Below are positions 7,001-16,288 of a stretch of DNA of 59,513 nucleotides, in pieces; position 1 is the first letter of the stretch, and each line of letters opens with the position of its first letter. The stretch spans positions 1 to 59,513 of the forward strand of contig NZ_ATZJ01000024.1 of the NCBI RefSeq assembly GCF_000428145.1, in the 5' to 3' direction. Origin of the DNA: Chitinilyticum litopenaei DSM 21440 (GTDB lineage: Bacteria > Pseudomonadota > Gammaproteobacteria > Burkholderiales > Chitinibacteraceae). A program made the position numbers and the translations under genes. Below the pieces are notes generated by a model that made no database searches, was not told the origin of the DNA, and worked only from the letters and a program-made list of their open reading frames with translations.

Positions 7001-8233
7001 TCAGACGTAGAGACTTACTCCACTGCGGGCCACCGGGACGCGCATTTCGCTCAGAACCGTTTCACTCACCCCGCCATCGCCCCCCAGGCGCGCGCCGTAG
7101 GCAAGAGCGTGCCGCTCATGGCCTGAGCCCTGCCGCGAAGCCTGCTGCTGGGCGGCCTGCTGCTGTTGTTGCTGCTGTTGCTGAAGGCTGTCGCTGGCCA
7201 CCTGCACATCCACCAGATGGATGCCCTGATCAGCCAGCAGCGCGGTCAGCCTGGGCGTGGCGGCAGCCAGTGCTTCACGTACAGCCGCGTGCTGCGATGT
7301 AAATACAACACTGGCCTGTTCACCACCGAGATTAAGCCGCACTTCCATCGGCCCCAGATGCGGCGGATTGAGCTGCATGTCGATCTGCTGCTCCTGCTTG
7401 CCCAGCATCAATCCGACCCGCTGGGCAATCGCATCGCCCCAGCGCCCGGAGCCGACGGGCTCGGGAATGTGCGCCTGCGGCCGTCCCGACTCCTGGGAGG
7501 CCGTGCTCTTGTGCTCCTGCAACAAGGGGGTAGTCACGGCGAAGGAACCACTGCCCGGCTTCTCGCCGGCAAGCGCTTCGATGTCCTCATCCTGCGGCAA
7601 GCCCTGCAGCAAGCCGGCAAAACTTGCCGACAAATCCTGTCCGCGCTCGCGATCCGGACGGGCCAGGGCATCGGGCAGCTGCGCCGTCATTCCTGGCACC
7701 ACGATGGCGGCATCGGCCTGTTCGGCGCCAAGCCGCCCCCCCGCAACACCAGCTGCCTGCGCAGCAATCCCGGCAGGCACGAGGCCTGCTGGCTGCTGCT
7801 GATCAAGGGCAAGCGGCTGCCCAGCCGGCAGCAGCATGGTGGCCAGTTGTGACGTTTCGCCAAGCCCGGCCTCGGCCGGCAACGTCTGCCCTTCCTGCGA
7901 CTCCATGTGCTGCTGACCGAGGCCTGCGGCCTGGGCAAGATGGGCTGCAACAGCCTGCAACAGCAGGGGTTGTCCGGCAAGGAGGGCGGCCTGCTCGGGG
8001 GTCAGCGCCGTTTCTGCCGGAGCATCTTCAACGCTGGCCGTCGCGGCAGCAGCGGCCTTTTCACCGGCGCCCGGACCAGCGACCGGCGCGGACTGCCCCT
8101 GCTGGCGCTCGGCCAGTACATTCTCAAAACGCGAGCCTGGCTCACCCGAGCCCCCGGCGATAGCTGGACGACTCTCGGCGCCCTTGGCCGGCGAGGCATT
8201 CAGTTTGGGAAGGGCAGTCACTGCTGCGGTCAT
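7001..8233 (-). CDS. fliK: Flagellar hook-length control protein FliK
   Basis: Secreted ruler that measures hook length and switches export specificity through FlhB. 410 residues, with a low-complexity Ala/Gln/Pro N-terminal two-thirds. The conserved C-terminal domain has GDAIAQRVGLMLGKQEQQIDM, then LNPPHLGPMEVRLNL and the hydrophobic VVFTSQHAAVREALAAATPRL (about residues 268-345). A polyglutamine run follows at about residues 350-365. Divergent from flhB (81-bp gap), consistent with its partner role. Confidence 0.92.
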   Translation of the reverse strand: MTAAVTALPKLNASPAKGAESRPAIAGGSGEPGSRFENVLAERQQGQSAPVAGPGAGEKAAAAATASVEDAPAETALTPEQAALLAGQPLLLQAVAAHLAQAAGLGQQHMESQEGQTLPAEAGLGETSQLATMLLPAGQPLALDQQQPAGLVPAGIAAQAAGVAGGRLGAEQADAAIVVPGMTAQLPDALARPDRERGQDLSASFAGLLQGLPQDEDIEALAGEKPGSGSFAVTTPLLQEHKSTASQESGRPQAHIPEPVGSGRWGDAIAQRVGLMLGKQEQQIDMQLNPPHLGPMEVRLNLGGEQASVVFTSQHAAVREALAAATPRLTALLADQGIHLVDVQVASDSLQQQQQQQQQAAQQQASRQGSGHERHALAYGARLGGDGGVSETVLSEMRVPVARSGVSLYV

Positions 8234-8314
8234 GGCTCACCTCGAAAATGCGGTACGGCCACTTCAAAGCAAGTATGATGCCAAGCACCTCCGCCACACG
8301 ACGACAGCACGCAC

Positions 8315-9454
8315 ATGGCAGAAGATTCCGATCAGGAACGCACGGAAGAGCCCTCGGGAAGGCGGCTCGAAGAAGCCCGCAAGAAGGGGCAGGTTCCCCG
8401 CTCGATGGAGCTGACCACCTTCGCGACGCTGATGGTCGGCATCCTGATGATTTTCATGCAAGGCTCCGAGCTCTACCGCATGCTTGCGGAAACGCTGCAA
8501 ACCAGCTTTTCCTTCAAGCGCGAGCTGCTGGAGAACCCGAAAACGGCGCTGGAGCTTTTTGTGGCCAGCATGCAGGCGGCCATCATGGCCATTCTGCCCA
8601 TCCTGGGCGCCACCGCGCTGGCCGGCATCATCACGCCACTGCTGATCGGCGGCTGGCTTTTTACCTTCGAATCGCTCACGCCGAATTTCGCGCGCATGAA
8701 CCCGCTGAGCGGGATAGGACGGATGCTGTCCGTGCGCAGCCTCGTCGAGATGATCAAGACTATCCTCAAGTCCGGCCTCATCGGCGGGGTGGCGACCTAT
8801 GTACTGTGGATCGAACGCGAACAGTTCATTGCGCTGCTGACCATGCCGCCTGACAGCAGTTTTCTCTATCTGTGGGAAATGATCCGCTTCACCCTGCTCA
8901 GCGTCGTGGGCGCCATGGCCGTCATCGTGCTGATCGATGTGCCCTATCAGATCTGGGATTACTACAAGGGCCTGCGCATGACGAAGGAAGAGGTGCGCCA
9001 GGAATCCAAGGATTCGGAAGGCGACCCGCATGTGAAGGGGCGCATCCGCCAGCTGCAACGCGAAGCCGCCCGCAAGCGCATGATGTCCGAAATCCCCAAG
9101 GCCGATGTGGTGGTCACCAACCCGACCCACTATGCCGTCGCCCTGCGCTATACCGAAAACATGCGCGCTCCGCAGGTCGTCGCCAAGGGCTCATTCCTGC
9201 TCGCCGAACGCATCATCGACATTGCCCGCGAGAACAAGGTGGCGGTGATCCGCACGCCTCCTTTTGCGCGGGCCTTGTATCACCACGCGGATCTCGGCTC
9301 GGAAATTCCGGCCGCGTTGTATACTGCCGCAGCCGAAGTGCTCGCCTACATCTATCAGTTGCGCCTTTATCACCGCTATGGCGGCGTGGAGCCGCAGCTG
9401 AACGACGAGCTGCCTGTTCCCCAGGAGCTTGACCCCGAAGCACCCAGCGACTGA
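8315..9454 (+). CDS. flhB: Flagellar type III export switch protein FlhB
   Basis: Export-apparatus protein whose self-cleavage switches substrate class. 379 residues: basic N-terminal RTEEPSGRRLEEARKKGQVPRS, four transmembrane segments (about residues 30-210), and a cytoplasmic domain with the autocleavage motif NPTH in VVVTNPTHYAVALRY (near residue 269). Normal length with intact key residues. Starts the plus-strand flhB-flhA-flhF-flhG series, back-to-back with fliK. Confidence 0.98.
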   Translation: MAEDSDQERTEEPSGRRLEEARKKGQVPRSMELTTFATLMVGILMIFMQGSELYRMLAETLQTSFSFKRELLENPKTALELFVASMQAAIMAILPILGATALAGIITPLLIGGWLFTFESLTPNFARMNPLSGIGRMLSVRSLVEMIKTILKSGLIGGVATYVLWIEREQFIALLTMPPDSSFLYLWEMIRFTLLSVVGAMAVIVLIDVPYQIWDYYKGLRMTKEEVRQESKDSEGDPHVKGRIRQLQREAARKRMMSEIPKADVVVTNPTHYAVALRYTENMRAPQVVAKGSFLLAERIIDIARENKVAVIRTPPFARALYHHADLGSEIPAALYTAAAEVLAYIYQLRLYHRYGGVEPQLNDELPVPQELDPEAPSD

Positions 9455-9491
9455 TCGCAACCCCCGAGCCATCCACGAGTAGCGAACCGCA

Positions 9492-11570
9492 GTGCGCAAT
9501 ATCAATCTGAGCCGGCTGGCCGGCCCCGTCCTGATCCTGATGGTCCTTGGCATGATGGTGCTGCCATTGCCGCCGCTCGTTCTGGACTTCTTCTTCACTT
9601 TCAATATCGCGCTGTCGATCATCGTGCTGATGGTCAGCCTCTACACGCGCCAGCCGCTGGAGTTTTCCAGCTTCCCGACCGTGCTGCTGCTGACGACGCT
9701 CTTGCGGCTGTCGCTGAACGTGGCCTCGACCAAACTGGTGCTCACCGAAGGCCACGCCGGCAGCGACGCCGCCGGCAAGGTGATCGAGGCCTTCGGCCAC
9801 GTGCTGATCGGCGACAACATGACGGTCGGCATCGTGGCCTTCGTCATTCTCACCATCATCAACTTCATGGTCATCACCAAGGGTGCGGGCCGTATCGCCG
9901 AAGTGAGCGCCCGCTTCGCCCTGGATGCGATGCCCGGCAAGCAGATGGCCATCGACGCCGACCTGAACGCCGGCCTGATCGGCGAGGAGGAAGCCCGCAA
10001 GCGCCGCTCGGAAATCGCCCAGGAATCGGACTTCTTCGGCTCCATGGATGGTGCGTCCAAATTCGTGCGCGGCGATGCCATCGCCGGCATCCTGATCATG
10101 GTCATCAACCTGGTCGGCGGCCTGATCATCGGCATGATGCAGCACGATCTGGCCTTTGGCGAAGCCGCCAAGACCTACTCGATGCTGACCATTGGCGATG
10201 GTCTGGTCGCCCAGATTCCCGGCCTGATCATTTCCGTGGCAGCCGGTATCGTCGTCTCGCGCGTCGGCACCGATCAGGACCTGTCCGAGCAGATTCTTGG
10301 CCAGATGTTCATGCGTCCGCAGGTCATGTATGTTACTGCTGCCGTAATGGGCATCATGGGCCTGATTCCCGGCATGCCGCACCTGGCCTTTCTGCTGATG
10401 GCGGCCATCGCGGCGGGCATCGCCTGGACTCTAGAGCAACGCGCCCGCCAGGCCCTGCTCAAGCCTCCCCCCAGCGCGCCGGGAGCCACTCCCGGTCCTG
10501 TCGGCGCGGCGACTCCCGAAGCGGCACCTCTGCAGGAAGTGAGCTGGGCGGATGTGCAAACGGTCGACCTGCTGGGCCTCGAAGTCGGTTACCGGCTGAT
10601 TCCGCTAGTGGACCGCAATCAGGACGGCGAGCTGTTGCGACGCATTCGCGGCATCCGCAAGAAACTGGCGCAGGATCTGGGCTTCCTGGTACCTGCCGTG
10701 CACATCCGCGACAACCTGGAGCTGAAACCCAACCAGTACCGCATCCAGCTCAAGGGCGTGGACATCGGCCAGGGCGAAGCGCATTCCGGCCAATGGCTGG
10801 CCATCAATCCGGGCAATGCCAGCGGCGCACTGAACGGCTCGCCCACCAAGGATCCGACCTTTGGCCTGCCGGCCTACTGGATCGATGGCGGCCTGCGCGA
10901 TCAGGCCCAGGCCATGGGCTACACCGTGGTCGATGCCGCCACCGTGGTCGGCACGCACATCTCGAACACCCTGCAGAACCACGCCGCCGAACTGCTGGGC
11001 CGCGAGGAAGTCCAGGCCCTGCTCGACCACTTCGCCAAGGAGTCCCCCAAACTCGTCGAGGATCTGGTACCCAAGGTCATTCCAGTCGGCACGCTGCAGA
11101 AAGTACTGCAGAACCTGCTGGAAGAAGGCCTGCACATCCGCGACCTGCGCACCATTCTGGAAACGCTGGGCGAACACATGCACCGCACCCAGGATGTCGA
11201 AGAACTCACCTCGACCGTCCGGATTGCGCTGGGCCGCGCCATCGTCCACCAGCTTTTCCCGGGCGAGGACGAATTGCAGGTGGTGGCGCTGGAACCGCAA
11301 CTGGAGAACATCCTGCTTTCGGCCGCCAGCGGCCGCAACCAGGGCGGCCTGGAGCCCGGCCTTGCCGAGCGGCTCTTGCAGCAGGCCAGCTCCGTCACCG
11401 AGCAGGTGGAAAACCAGGGCATCAATCCGGTGCTGATCACCCCGGCCCAGCTGCGTCCGATGCTGAGCCGCTTTCTGCGCCGCTCGGTGCCGGGCTTGCG
11501 CGTGATCGCGCACACCGAAATCCCGGACAACAAGACAATACGCATTGTCGCCCTGCTGGGCGCGGGCTGA
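9492..11570 (+). CDS. flhA: Flagellar type III export protein FlhA
   Basis: Largest export-gate subunit. 692 residues with a GTG start at 9492, 37 bp after flhB. The N-terminal half has about eight transmembrane helices and the family signature FPTVLLLTTLLRLSLNVASTKLVL, the FHIPEP-type loop GRIAEVSARFALDAMPGKQMAIDADLNAG, and the C-terminal cytoplasmic domain that binds export chaperones (from about residue 350). A perfect 18-bp palindrome sits 16 bp after the stop. Confidence 0.98.
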   Translation: MRNINLSRLAGPVLILMVLGMMVLPLPPLVLDFFFTFNIALSIIVLMVSLYTRQPLEFSSFPTVLLLTTLLRLSLNVASTKLVLTEGHAGSDAAGKVIEAFGHVLIGDNMTVGIVAFVILTIINFMVITKGAGRIAEVSARFALDAMPGKQMAIDADLNAGLIGEEEARKRRSEIAQESDFFGSMDGASKFVRGDAIAGILIMVINLVGGLIIGMMQHDLAFGEAAKTYSMLTIGDGLVAQIPGLIISVAAGIVVSRVGTDQDLSEQILGQMFMRPQVMYVTAAVMGIMGLIPGMPHLAFLLMAAIAAGIAWTLEQRARQALLKPPPSAPGATPGPVGAATPEAAPLQEVSWADVQTVDLLGLEVGYRLIPLVDRNQDGELLRRIRGIRKKLAQDLGFLVPAVHIRDNLELKPNQYRIQLKGVDIGQGEAHSGQWLAINPGNASGALNGSPTKDPTFGLPAYWIDGGLRDQAQAMGYTVVDAATVVGTHISNTLQNHAAELLGREEVQALLDHFAKESPKLVEDLVPKVIPVGTLQKVLQNLLEEGLHIRDLRTILETLGEHMHRTQDVEELTSTVRIALGRAIVHQLFPGEDELQVVALEPQLENILLSAASGRNQGGLEPGLAERLLQQASSVTEQVENQGINPVLITPAQLRPMLSRFLRRSVPGLRVIAHTEIPDNKTIRIVALLGAG

Positions 11571-11932
11571 CCGATTCGACAACACTAGCCGGCAATTGCC
11601 GGCTCTGGCTGTCGCCAGCGTAGGCGAACATGGCAGAATTGTGGAAAATCGCTGACACTGGCGCACGCGGGGACTCGCGCAGGTGGTGGATGCTGTTCAG
11701 GCACAGATTTTTCACGGCACCAGCAAGCCTTTCTGGCAAAGAGTCAGAAACCTTTTTGAACCACAGTGACACAGAGGGCGCAGAGACAGCAAATCCCTGA
11801 GACAATCCGGGGTTTGCCGGGCAGTTTTGCCAATCAGGACTTTTCATACCCCTTCCCCGGTACGGCCGGAGAAGATGACCCCCGAACCGGCCTTGCGCCG
11901 GCGGGCAAACGGGCGACAAGCAATACACGGAC
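11571..11932. other. flhA-flhF intergenic stretch with palindrome and repeat
   Basis: 362 bp without a gene. Holds the perfect palindrome AGCCGGCAATTGCCGGCT (11587-11604), which could stop or stabilise the flhA transcript although no T-tract follows. Also holds a diverged GAACCACAGTGACACAGAGG-type repeat (11756-11790). The latter matches the 895-1030 family. A separate flhF promoter is likely but not identifiable by eye. Confidence 0.6.
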
Positions 11933-13417
11933 ATGGTGGTAAAAAAATTCTTCGGTGCAAGCACACGGGATGCCCTGCGGCAGGTTCGCGACGAACTCGG
12001 CCCGGACGCGCTCATCCTGTCCAACCGGCAGGTGGCCGGAGGCGGCATCGAAATCATGGCCGTGGCCGACTCGGACGTGGCCGCGCTGACCAGCATCCAG
12101 ACTGTCAGCGCGCCGGCCAAGCCCGCTACCCGTGCCGCGCAGAATGGCGCACGCCTGATGCAGAATGCGCAGACCGAAGCGCCGGCAGCTCGCGCACTGG
12201 CTCGCTCCTACGCGATTGCCGACGACGATCAGGAGCCGACCATCAACGATGTGGGCAGCGAGCCACCCTCGGTGCTGCGCAGCAATCGCCGCCCGGTCGT
12301 CGAGCCGGCCACCTTTGCCCCTGCCGAAACACCGCGCCCGCGCCGCAACCCGCCGCCACCGGACAGCCAGCCGCACATACCCCCCCCCCGCTTCACCTTT
12401 GAAGAGCCCGAAACGGTTAGGCCCCAGGGCAATACCCAGGGGGTCAGCCCGGAAGCCGTCAGTGACATCGCCCGTGAAGTGCGCATGCTGCGCGGCCTGC
12501 TGGAAAGCCAGCTCGCCGGCATGGCCTGGGGTGAACTGGCCAAGCATGCACCGGAAAAGCTGGAAATCCTGCGCCAGCTGCTTGGCGCAGGTTTCTGCCC
12601 GGCGCTGTCGCGCCAGCTGATCGACAAACTGCCTTCGGGGCAGACGCTGGAGCAGGGCCTCAAATGGGTGAAAGCGGCGCTGGCACACAATATCGGCAGC
12701 GTGGGCTCGCAGGACGACCTGATCCAGCGCGGCGGCATTTACGCGCTGATCGGCCCCACCGGCGTGGGCAAAACCACCACGGTCGCCAAACTGGCCGCGC
12801 GCTGCGCGCTGACGCACGGCCCGCAATCGGTGGCCCTGCTGACCACCGACAGTTACCGGATTGGCGCGCATGACCAGCTGCGCATTTACGGGCGCATCCT
12901 CAGCGTACCCGTGCACGAGATCAAGGATGAAACCGACCTGCAGCTGACGCTGGGCGAGCTGGCGCACTGCCATCTGGTGCTGATCGATACCGTTGGCATG
13001 GGCCAGCGCGACATCCGCATCAGCGAACAGCTGGCACTGTTCAACCAGGACAATGTCGGCACGCTGCTGCTGCTGTCGGCCAACGCCCAGTCGGCCACGC
13101 TCGACGATGTGGCGCGGCGCTACCGCAACCGCCAGCTGGTCGGCTGCATTCTGACCAAGCTCGATGAAACGATGAATCTGGGCGGCTGCCTCGATGTGGC
13201 GATCCGTCACAAGCTGCCGCTGCATTTCGTGACCAACGGCCAGCGCGTTCCGGAAGACCTGCACCGGCCGAACACCGGCTATCTGATCGACCGGGCGTTC
13301 CGCGGCCAGCAGGACAGCGGCGTCTACCAGCTGCACAACGAGGAATACCCGCTCTACATGGGCGCCCATGACAGCGGCGGCGATTTCAGCCTGAACTGGG
13401 GCGGTGGCAATGGCTAG
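11933..13417 (+). CDS. flhF: Flagellar placement GTPase FlhF
   Basis: SRP-type GTPase that sets polar flagellar position and number. 494 residues: B domain with VVKKFFGASTRDALRQVRDELGPDALILS, a long variable Pro-rich linker (about residues 90-180), an N domain, and a G domain with Walker A GPTGVGKTTTVAKLAA (about 274-289), LLTTDSYRIGAHDQL, VLIDTVGMGQRD and the TKLDE guanine-recognition motif. The linker contains one clean half-site of the 47-bp repeat (GGTATTGCCCTGGGGCCTAA, minus strand, near 12436). Overlaps flhG. Confidence 0.96.
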   Translation: MVVKKFFGASTRDALRQVRDELGPDALILSNRQVAGGGIEIMAVADSDVAALTSIQTVSAPAKPATRAAQNGARLMQNAQTEAPAARALARSYAIADDDQEPTINDVGSEPPSVLRSNRRPVVEPATFAPAETPRPRRNPPPPDSQPHIPPPRFTFEEPETVRPQGNTQGVSPEAVSDIAREVRMLRGLLESQLAGMAWGELAKHAPEKLEILRQLLGAGFCPALSRQLIDKLPSGQTLEQGLKWVKAALAHNIGSVGSQDDLIQRGGIYALIGPTGVGKTTTVAKLAARCALTHGPQSVALLTTDSYRIGAHDQLRIYGRILSVPVHEIKDETDLQLTLGELAHCHLVLIDTVGMGQRDIRISEQLALFNQDNVGTLLLLSANAQSATLDDVARRYRNRQLVGCILTKLDETMNLGGCLDVAIRHKLPLHFVTNGQRVPEDLHRPNTGYLIDRAFRGQQDSGVYQLHNEEYPLYMGAHDSGGDFSLNWGGGNG

Positions 13418-14315
13418 ACGGCAGATTGACCAGGCAGCGGGGCTGCGACAGCTGGTCACTCCGTCGCACAGCCGCAGCATCAGCTTTGTCAGCAGCCTGG
13501 GTTCGGCCGGCGCCACCAGCTGCGTCATCAACCTGGCCGCCGCTCTGGTCGAGCGCCAGCGCGAGGTACTGATCCTCGACGAATTCAAGGGCCCGCAGGC
13601 CATAGCCCAGCGCCTGCGACTGCGCCAGGACCTGGGGCTGGAGCATGTCCTGCAAAGACTGGTGAGCCTGCCCGATCTGCTGCAAACCAGCGCGCAAGGC
13701 TTTGGCGTACTGCCCATCGCCACACCTCCTGCCGCGCTGGCCTGCCTGAACGACATGGAACAGCGCTGGCTGGCCGCCGAATTCGAGCAGCTCACCAGCC
13801 ATGCCGACTTCATCCTGCTCGACTCGCGCCCATCCACCTCGCACGGCATCACCAGCCTGTCGGTCGCCACCGATGATCTGGTGCTGGTCATGAACAATCG
13901 TGCCGACTCGCTGACCGACTGCTACGCCAGCATCAAGCTGCTGAACCAGGAGCACGGCCGCCGCGACTTCCGCATTCTCGTCAACCGCGTGCACAGCCTC
14001 GACGAGGCAACGGCACTGTTCCGCCGGCTGAAATCCGTTGCCCTGCATTACCTGGGCGACGCCCTGAATCTGCGCCTGATCGGCTTTGTCCCCGAGGATG
14101 AAGGCATTCCCCGCGCCGGCCGGCTGGGCCAGACGGTGCTGGATGCCTATCCGGACAGCGAAGCCAGCATCGCGTTTCGCCAGCTTGCCGACAGCATGCT
14201 GCGCTGGGCGCCGCCGGCAAGTCCGGCCGATTCGCCCGCCGGTTTTGTCTACCGGCTGGTCGAATCAAGCCGCCAGCGTTTTGACCGTTACGACGACCCG
14301 GCGGCAAAAGCATGA
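13410..14315 (+). CDS. flhG: MinD-like flagellar number regulator FlhG (FleN)
   Basis: ParA/MinD-type partner of FlhF that limits flagellar number. 301 residues from the ATG at 13410, with a GTG six bases upstream as the alternative; overlaps flhF by 8 bp. The P-loop region reads FVSSLGSAGATSCVINLAAALV, so the deviant Walker A lysines of KGGxGKT are missing. Downstream motifs such as ADFILLDSRPSTSHG and the C-terminal layout fit FlhG. Whether it binds ATP normally is uncertain. Its stop codon overlaps the mlaE-type start (ATGA). Confidence 0.85.
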   Translation: MARRQIDQAAGLRQLVTPSHSRSISFVSSLGSAGATSCVINLAAALVERQREVLILDEFKGPQAIAQRLRLRQDLGLEHVLQRLVSLPDLLQTSAQGFGVLPIATPPAALACLNDMEQRWLAAEFEQLTSHADFILLDSRPSTSHGITSLSVATDDLVLVMNNRADSLTDCYASIKLLNQEHGRRDFRILVNRVHSLDEATALFRRLKSVALHYLGDALNLRLIGFVPEDEGIPRAGRLGQTVLDAYPDSEASIAFRQLADSMLRWAPPASPADSPAGFVYRLVESSRQRFDRYDDPAAKA

Positions 14316-15406
14316 GACACGGCCGCACCGCCCCGCAGTGGCATTTGCAGGAAGGACCGGGCATCTGGCGCCTGGGCGGCGCGCTGCGCCTGCAGGATCT
14401 GGAAGAGCTCTGGCCGCAATTGCGCAGGCAACTCAAGGCGGGCGATGCGCTGAGCCTGCATGACCTGCGCGAATGCGATGGCGCGGGCGCGGCCATGCTG
14501 TTCGAACTGCAACAGGGTGGCATCCGCTTTACCGACCTGCCGGACGAACTGGCGCGCAAGCTCAGCCAGTTGCAGCCGCAACGCCCCCTGCCCGAGGCAC
14601 GCAGCACGCCGGCCGGGAACGCCATCAGCCGGCTGGGGCGGCGCGTGGCGCAACTGATCGAGCTCTGGCAAACCCAGGTGGCCTTTGTCGGCGCCCTGCT
14701 GCTGGCGCTGCGCAATGTCGCGCCACAGGCCCGCACGCTGCGACTGCGCGAAGTCTGGCGCCTGTGCAACGATGCCGGCACCAATGCGCTACCCATCGTC
14801 AGCCTGATTGCCCTGCTGCTGGGCGTGATTCTCGCCTTCCAGTCGGCGCTGCCGATGCGCCAGTTTGGCGCCGAGGTGTTTGTCGCCAACCTGCTGGGCC
14901 TGTCGCTGGTCCGCGAACTGAGCCCGCTGATGATGGCCATCCTCTTGTCCGGGCGCACCGGTGCGGCCTATGCGGCCGAGCTGGGGACGATGAAGGTCAA
15001 CGAGGAAATCAATGCGCTGATCACCTTCGGCATCGATCCCCTGCGCTTTCTGGTGCTGCCGCGGCTGATCGCCTGCACGCTGATGGCGCCGGTACTGACG
15101 GTGTTTGCCGAGCTGATCGGCCTGTTTGGCGGCGCACTGGTGATGAAGGGCTTTGGCATTCCCTTCAGCACCTTCATGAACCAGGTCGCCAGCGCCGTGG
15201 ATGTCAGCGATTTTGTGAGCGGCATCGCCAAATCGGCCATTTACGGCCTGGAAATCGCCGGCATTGGCTGCCTCTTTGGGCTCTCGGCCGGCAATGGCGC
15301 CAGCGCCGTGGGGCAAGCCACCACCCGGGCCGTGGTTTACATGCTGGTGACCCTGGTGGTTACCGACGGCCTGTTTGCCGTCGTCTACTACCTGATGGGA
15401 TGGTAA
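14312..15406 (+). CDS. mlaE: MlaE-type ABC permease with N-terminal STAS domain
   Basis: Inner-membrane permease of an MCE-system lipid transporter. 364 residues: an N-terminal STAS-like domain (about residues 1-95, containing DALSLHDLRECDGAGAAMLFEL), then the MlaE/YrbE domain with LPIVSLIALLLGVILAFQSA, the conserved VRELSPLMMAILLSGRTGAAYAAELGTMKVNEEI and six or so hydrophobic segments. The STAS fusion marks the non-canonical Mla/Pqi-like subtype. Start codon overlaps the flhG stop (ATGA), and the stop is directly followed by the ATPase ATG, so translation is coupled on both sides. Confidence 0.92.
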   Translation: MRHGRTAPQWHLQEGPGIWRLGGALRLQDLEELWPQLRRQLKAGDALSLHDLRECDGAGAAMLFELQQGGIRFTDLPDELARKLSQLQPQRPLPEARSTPAGNAISRLGRRVAQLIELWQTQVAFVGALLLALRNVAPQARTLRLREVWRLCNDAGTNALPIVSLIALLLGVILAFQSALPMRQFGAEVFVANLLGLSLVRELSPLMMAILLSGRTGAAYAAELGTMKVNEEINALITFGIDPLRFLVLPRLIACTLMAPVLTVFAELIGLFGGALVMKGFGIPFSTFMNQVASAVDVSDFVSGIAKSAIYGLEIAGIGCLFGLSAGNGASAVGQATTRAVVYMLVTLVVTDGLFAVVYYLMGW

Positions 15407-16159
15407 ATGAGCCTGATCGACGTGCGCGACCTGACTTGCCGCTACGGCAGCCGCACCATCCTGCAGGATGTCAGCTTCAGCGTGACGGCCGGCGAAGTGC
15501 TGGCCATCCTGGGCGGATCGGGCTGCGGCAAATCGACGCTGCTCAAGCACCTGATTGGGCTCTACCCGCCAGCATCAGGGAGTATCTGCATCGGGGGTGA
15601 TGAATTTGTTGGGGCGCAGAGCACTACCCGCCAGCGTATCCTGCGACGTATCGGCGTCATGTACCAGTCCGGCGCACTGTTCGGCTCCATGAGCGTGCTG
15701 GACAATGTGCGCCTGCCACTGGAAACCTTCACCCGGCTTGATGCCCGCGCCATCGAAACCCTGGCCAGGCTGAAGTTGCGTCAGGTGGGGCTGGAAGATT
15801 TTGCCGAACTCTTTCCCGCCGAGCTGTCGGGCGGCATGCAGAAACGCGCGGCCATCGCCCGCGCCATGGTCCTTGACCCGCAAATCCTGTTTCTCGACGA
15901 ACCGTCGGCCGGGCTGGATCCGCTCACCTCGGCGGGACTGGACAAGCTGATCCGCGAGCTGGCGGCAAGCCAGGGCATGACCTTTGTCGTCGTCACGCAC
16001 GAGCTGGCCAGCATCAATGCGATTGCCGACCGTGCGATTATGCTGGACAGATCGGTGCAAGGTATCATTGCCACCGGCAGCCCGGCCGAGCTGGCCACGC
16101 ATCCCGACCCGCTGGTCTCGGGCTTCTTTCGCCGTGAAGCACCTGCGCGCGCGCAATAA
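15407..16159 (+). CDS. mlaF: MlaF-type ABC transporter ATPase
   Basis: ATPase partner of the MlaE-type permease. 250 residues: Walker A LGGSGCGKSTLLKHL (near residue 37), Q-loop, signature LSGGMQKRAAIARAMVLDP and Walker B ILFLDEPSAGLDP, followed by the D- and H-loops (VVVTHE). The MQKR variant of the signature is typical of Mce/Mla ATPases. No gap between the permease stop and this ATG. Confidence 0.94.
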   Translation: MSLIDVRDLTCRYGSRTILQDVSFSVTAGEVLAILGGSGCGKSTLLKHLIGLYPPASGSICIGGDEFVGAQSTTRQRILRRIGVMYQSGALFGSMSVLDNVRLPLETFTRLDARAIETLARLKLRQVGLEDFAELFPAELSGGMQKRAAIARAMVLDPQILFLDEPSAGLDPLTSAGLDKLIRELAASQGMTFVVVTHELASINAIADRAIMLDRSVQGIIATGSPAELATHPDPLVSGFFRREAPARAQ

Positions 16160-16288
16160 GCAGCCGGCAGCGGGTCCGGGCAAGACCGGCACCTTGCCGC
16201 GCGCTCTTTGTTTTCATACACCTTCTCCGCTTGCCGCGGAGCAATGCGACCCGGGCAGCTCCCGCGAGCGGCCCGCCAGGTAGGATCG

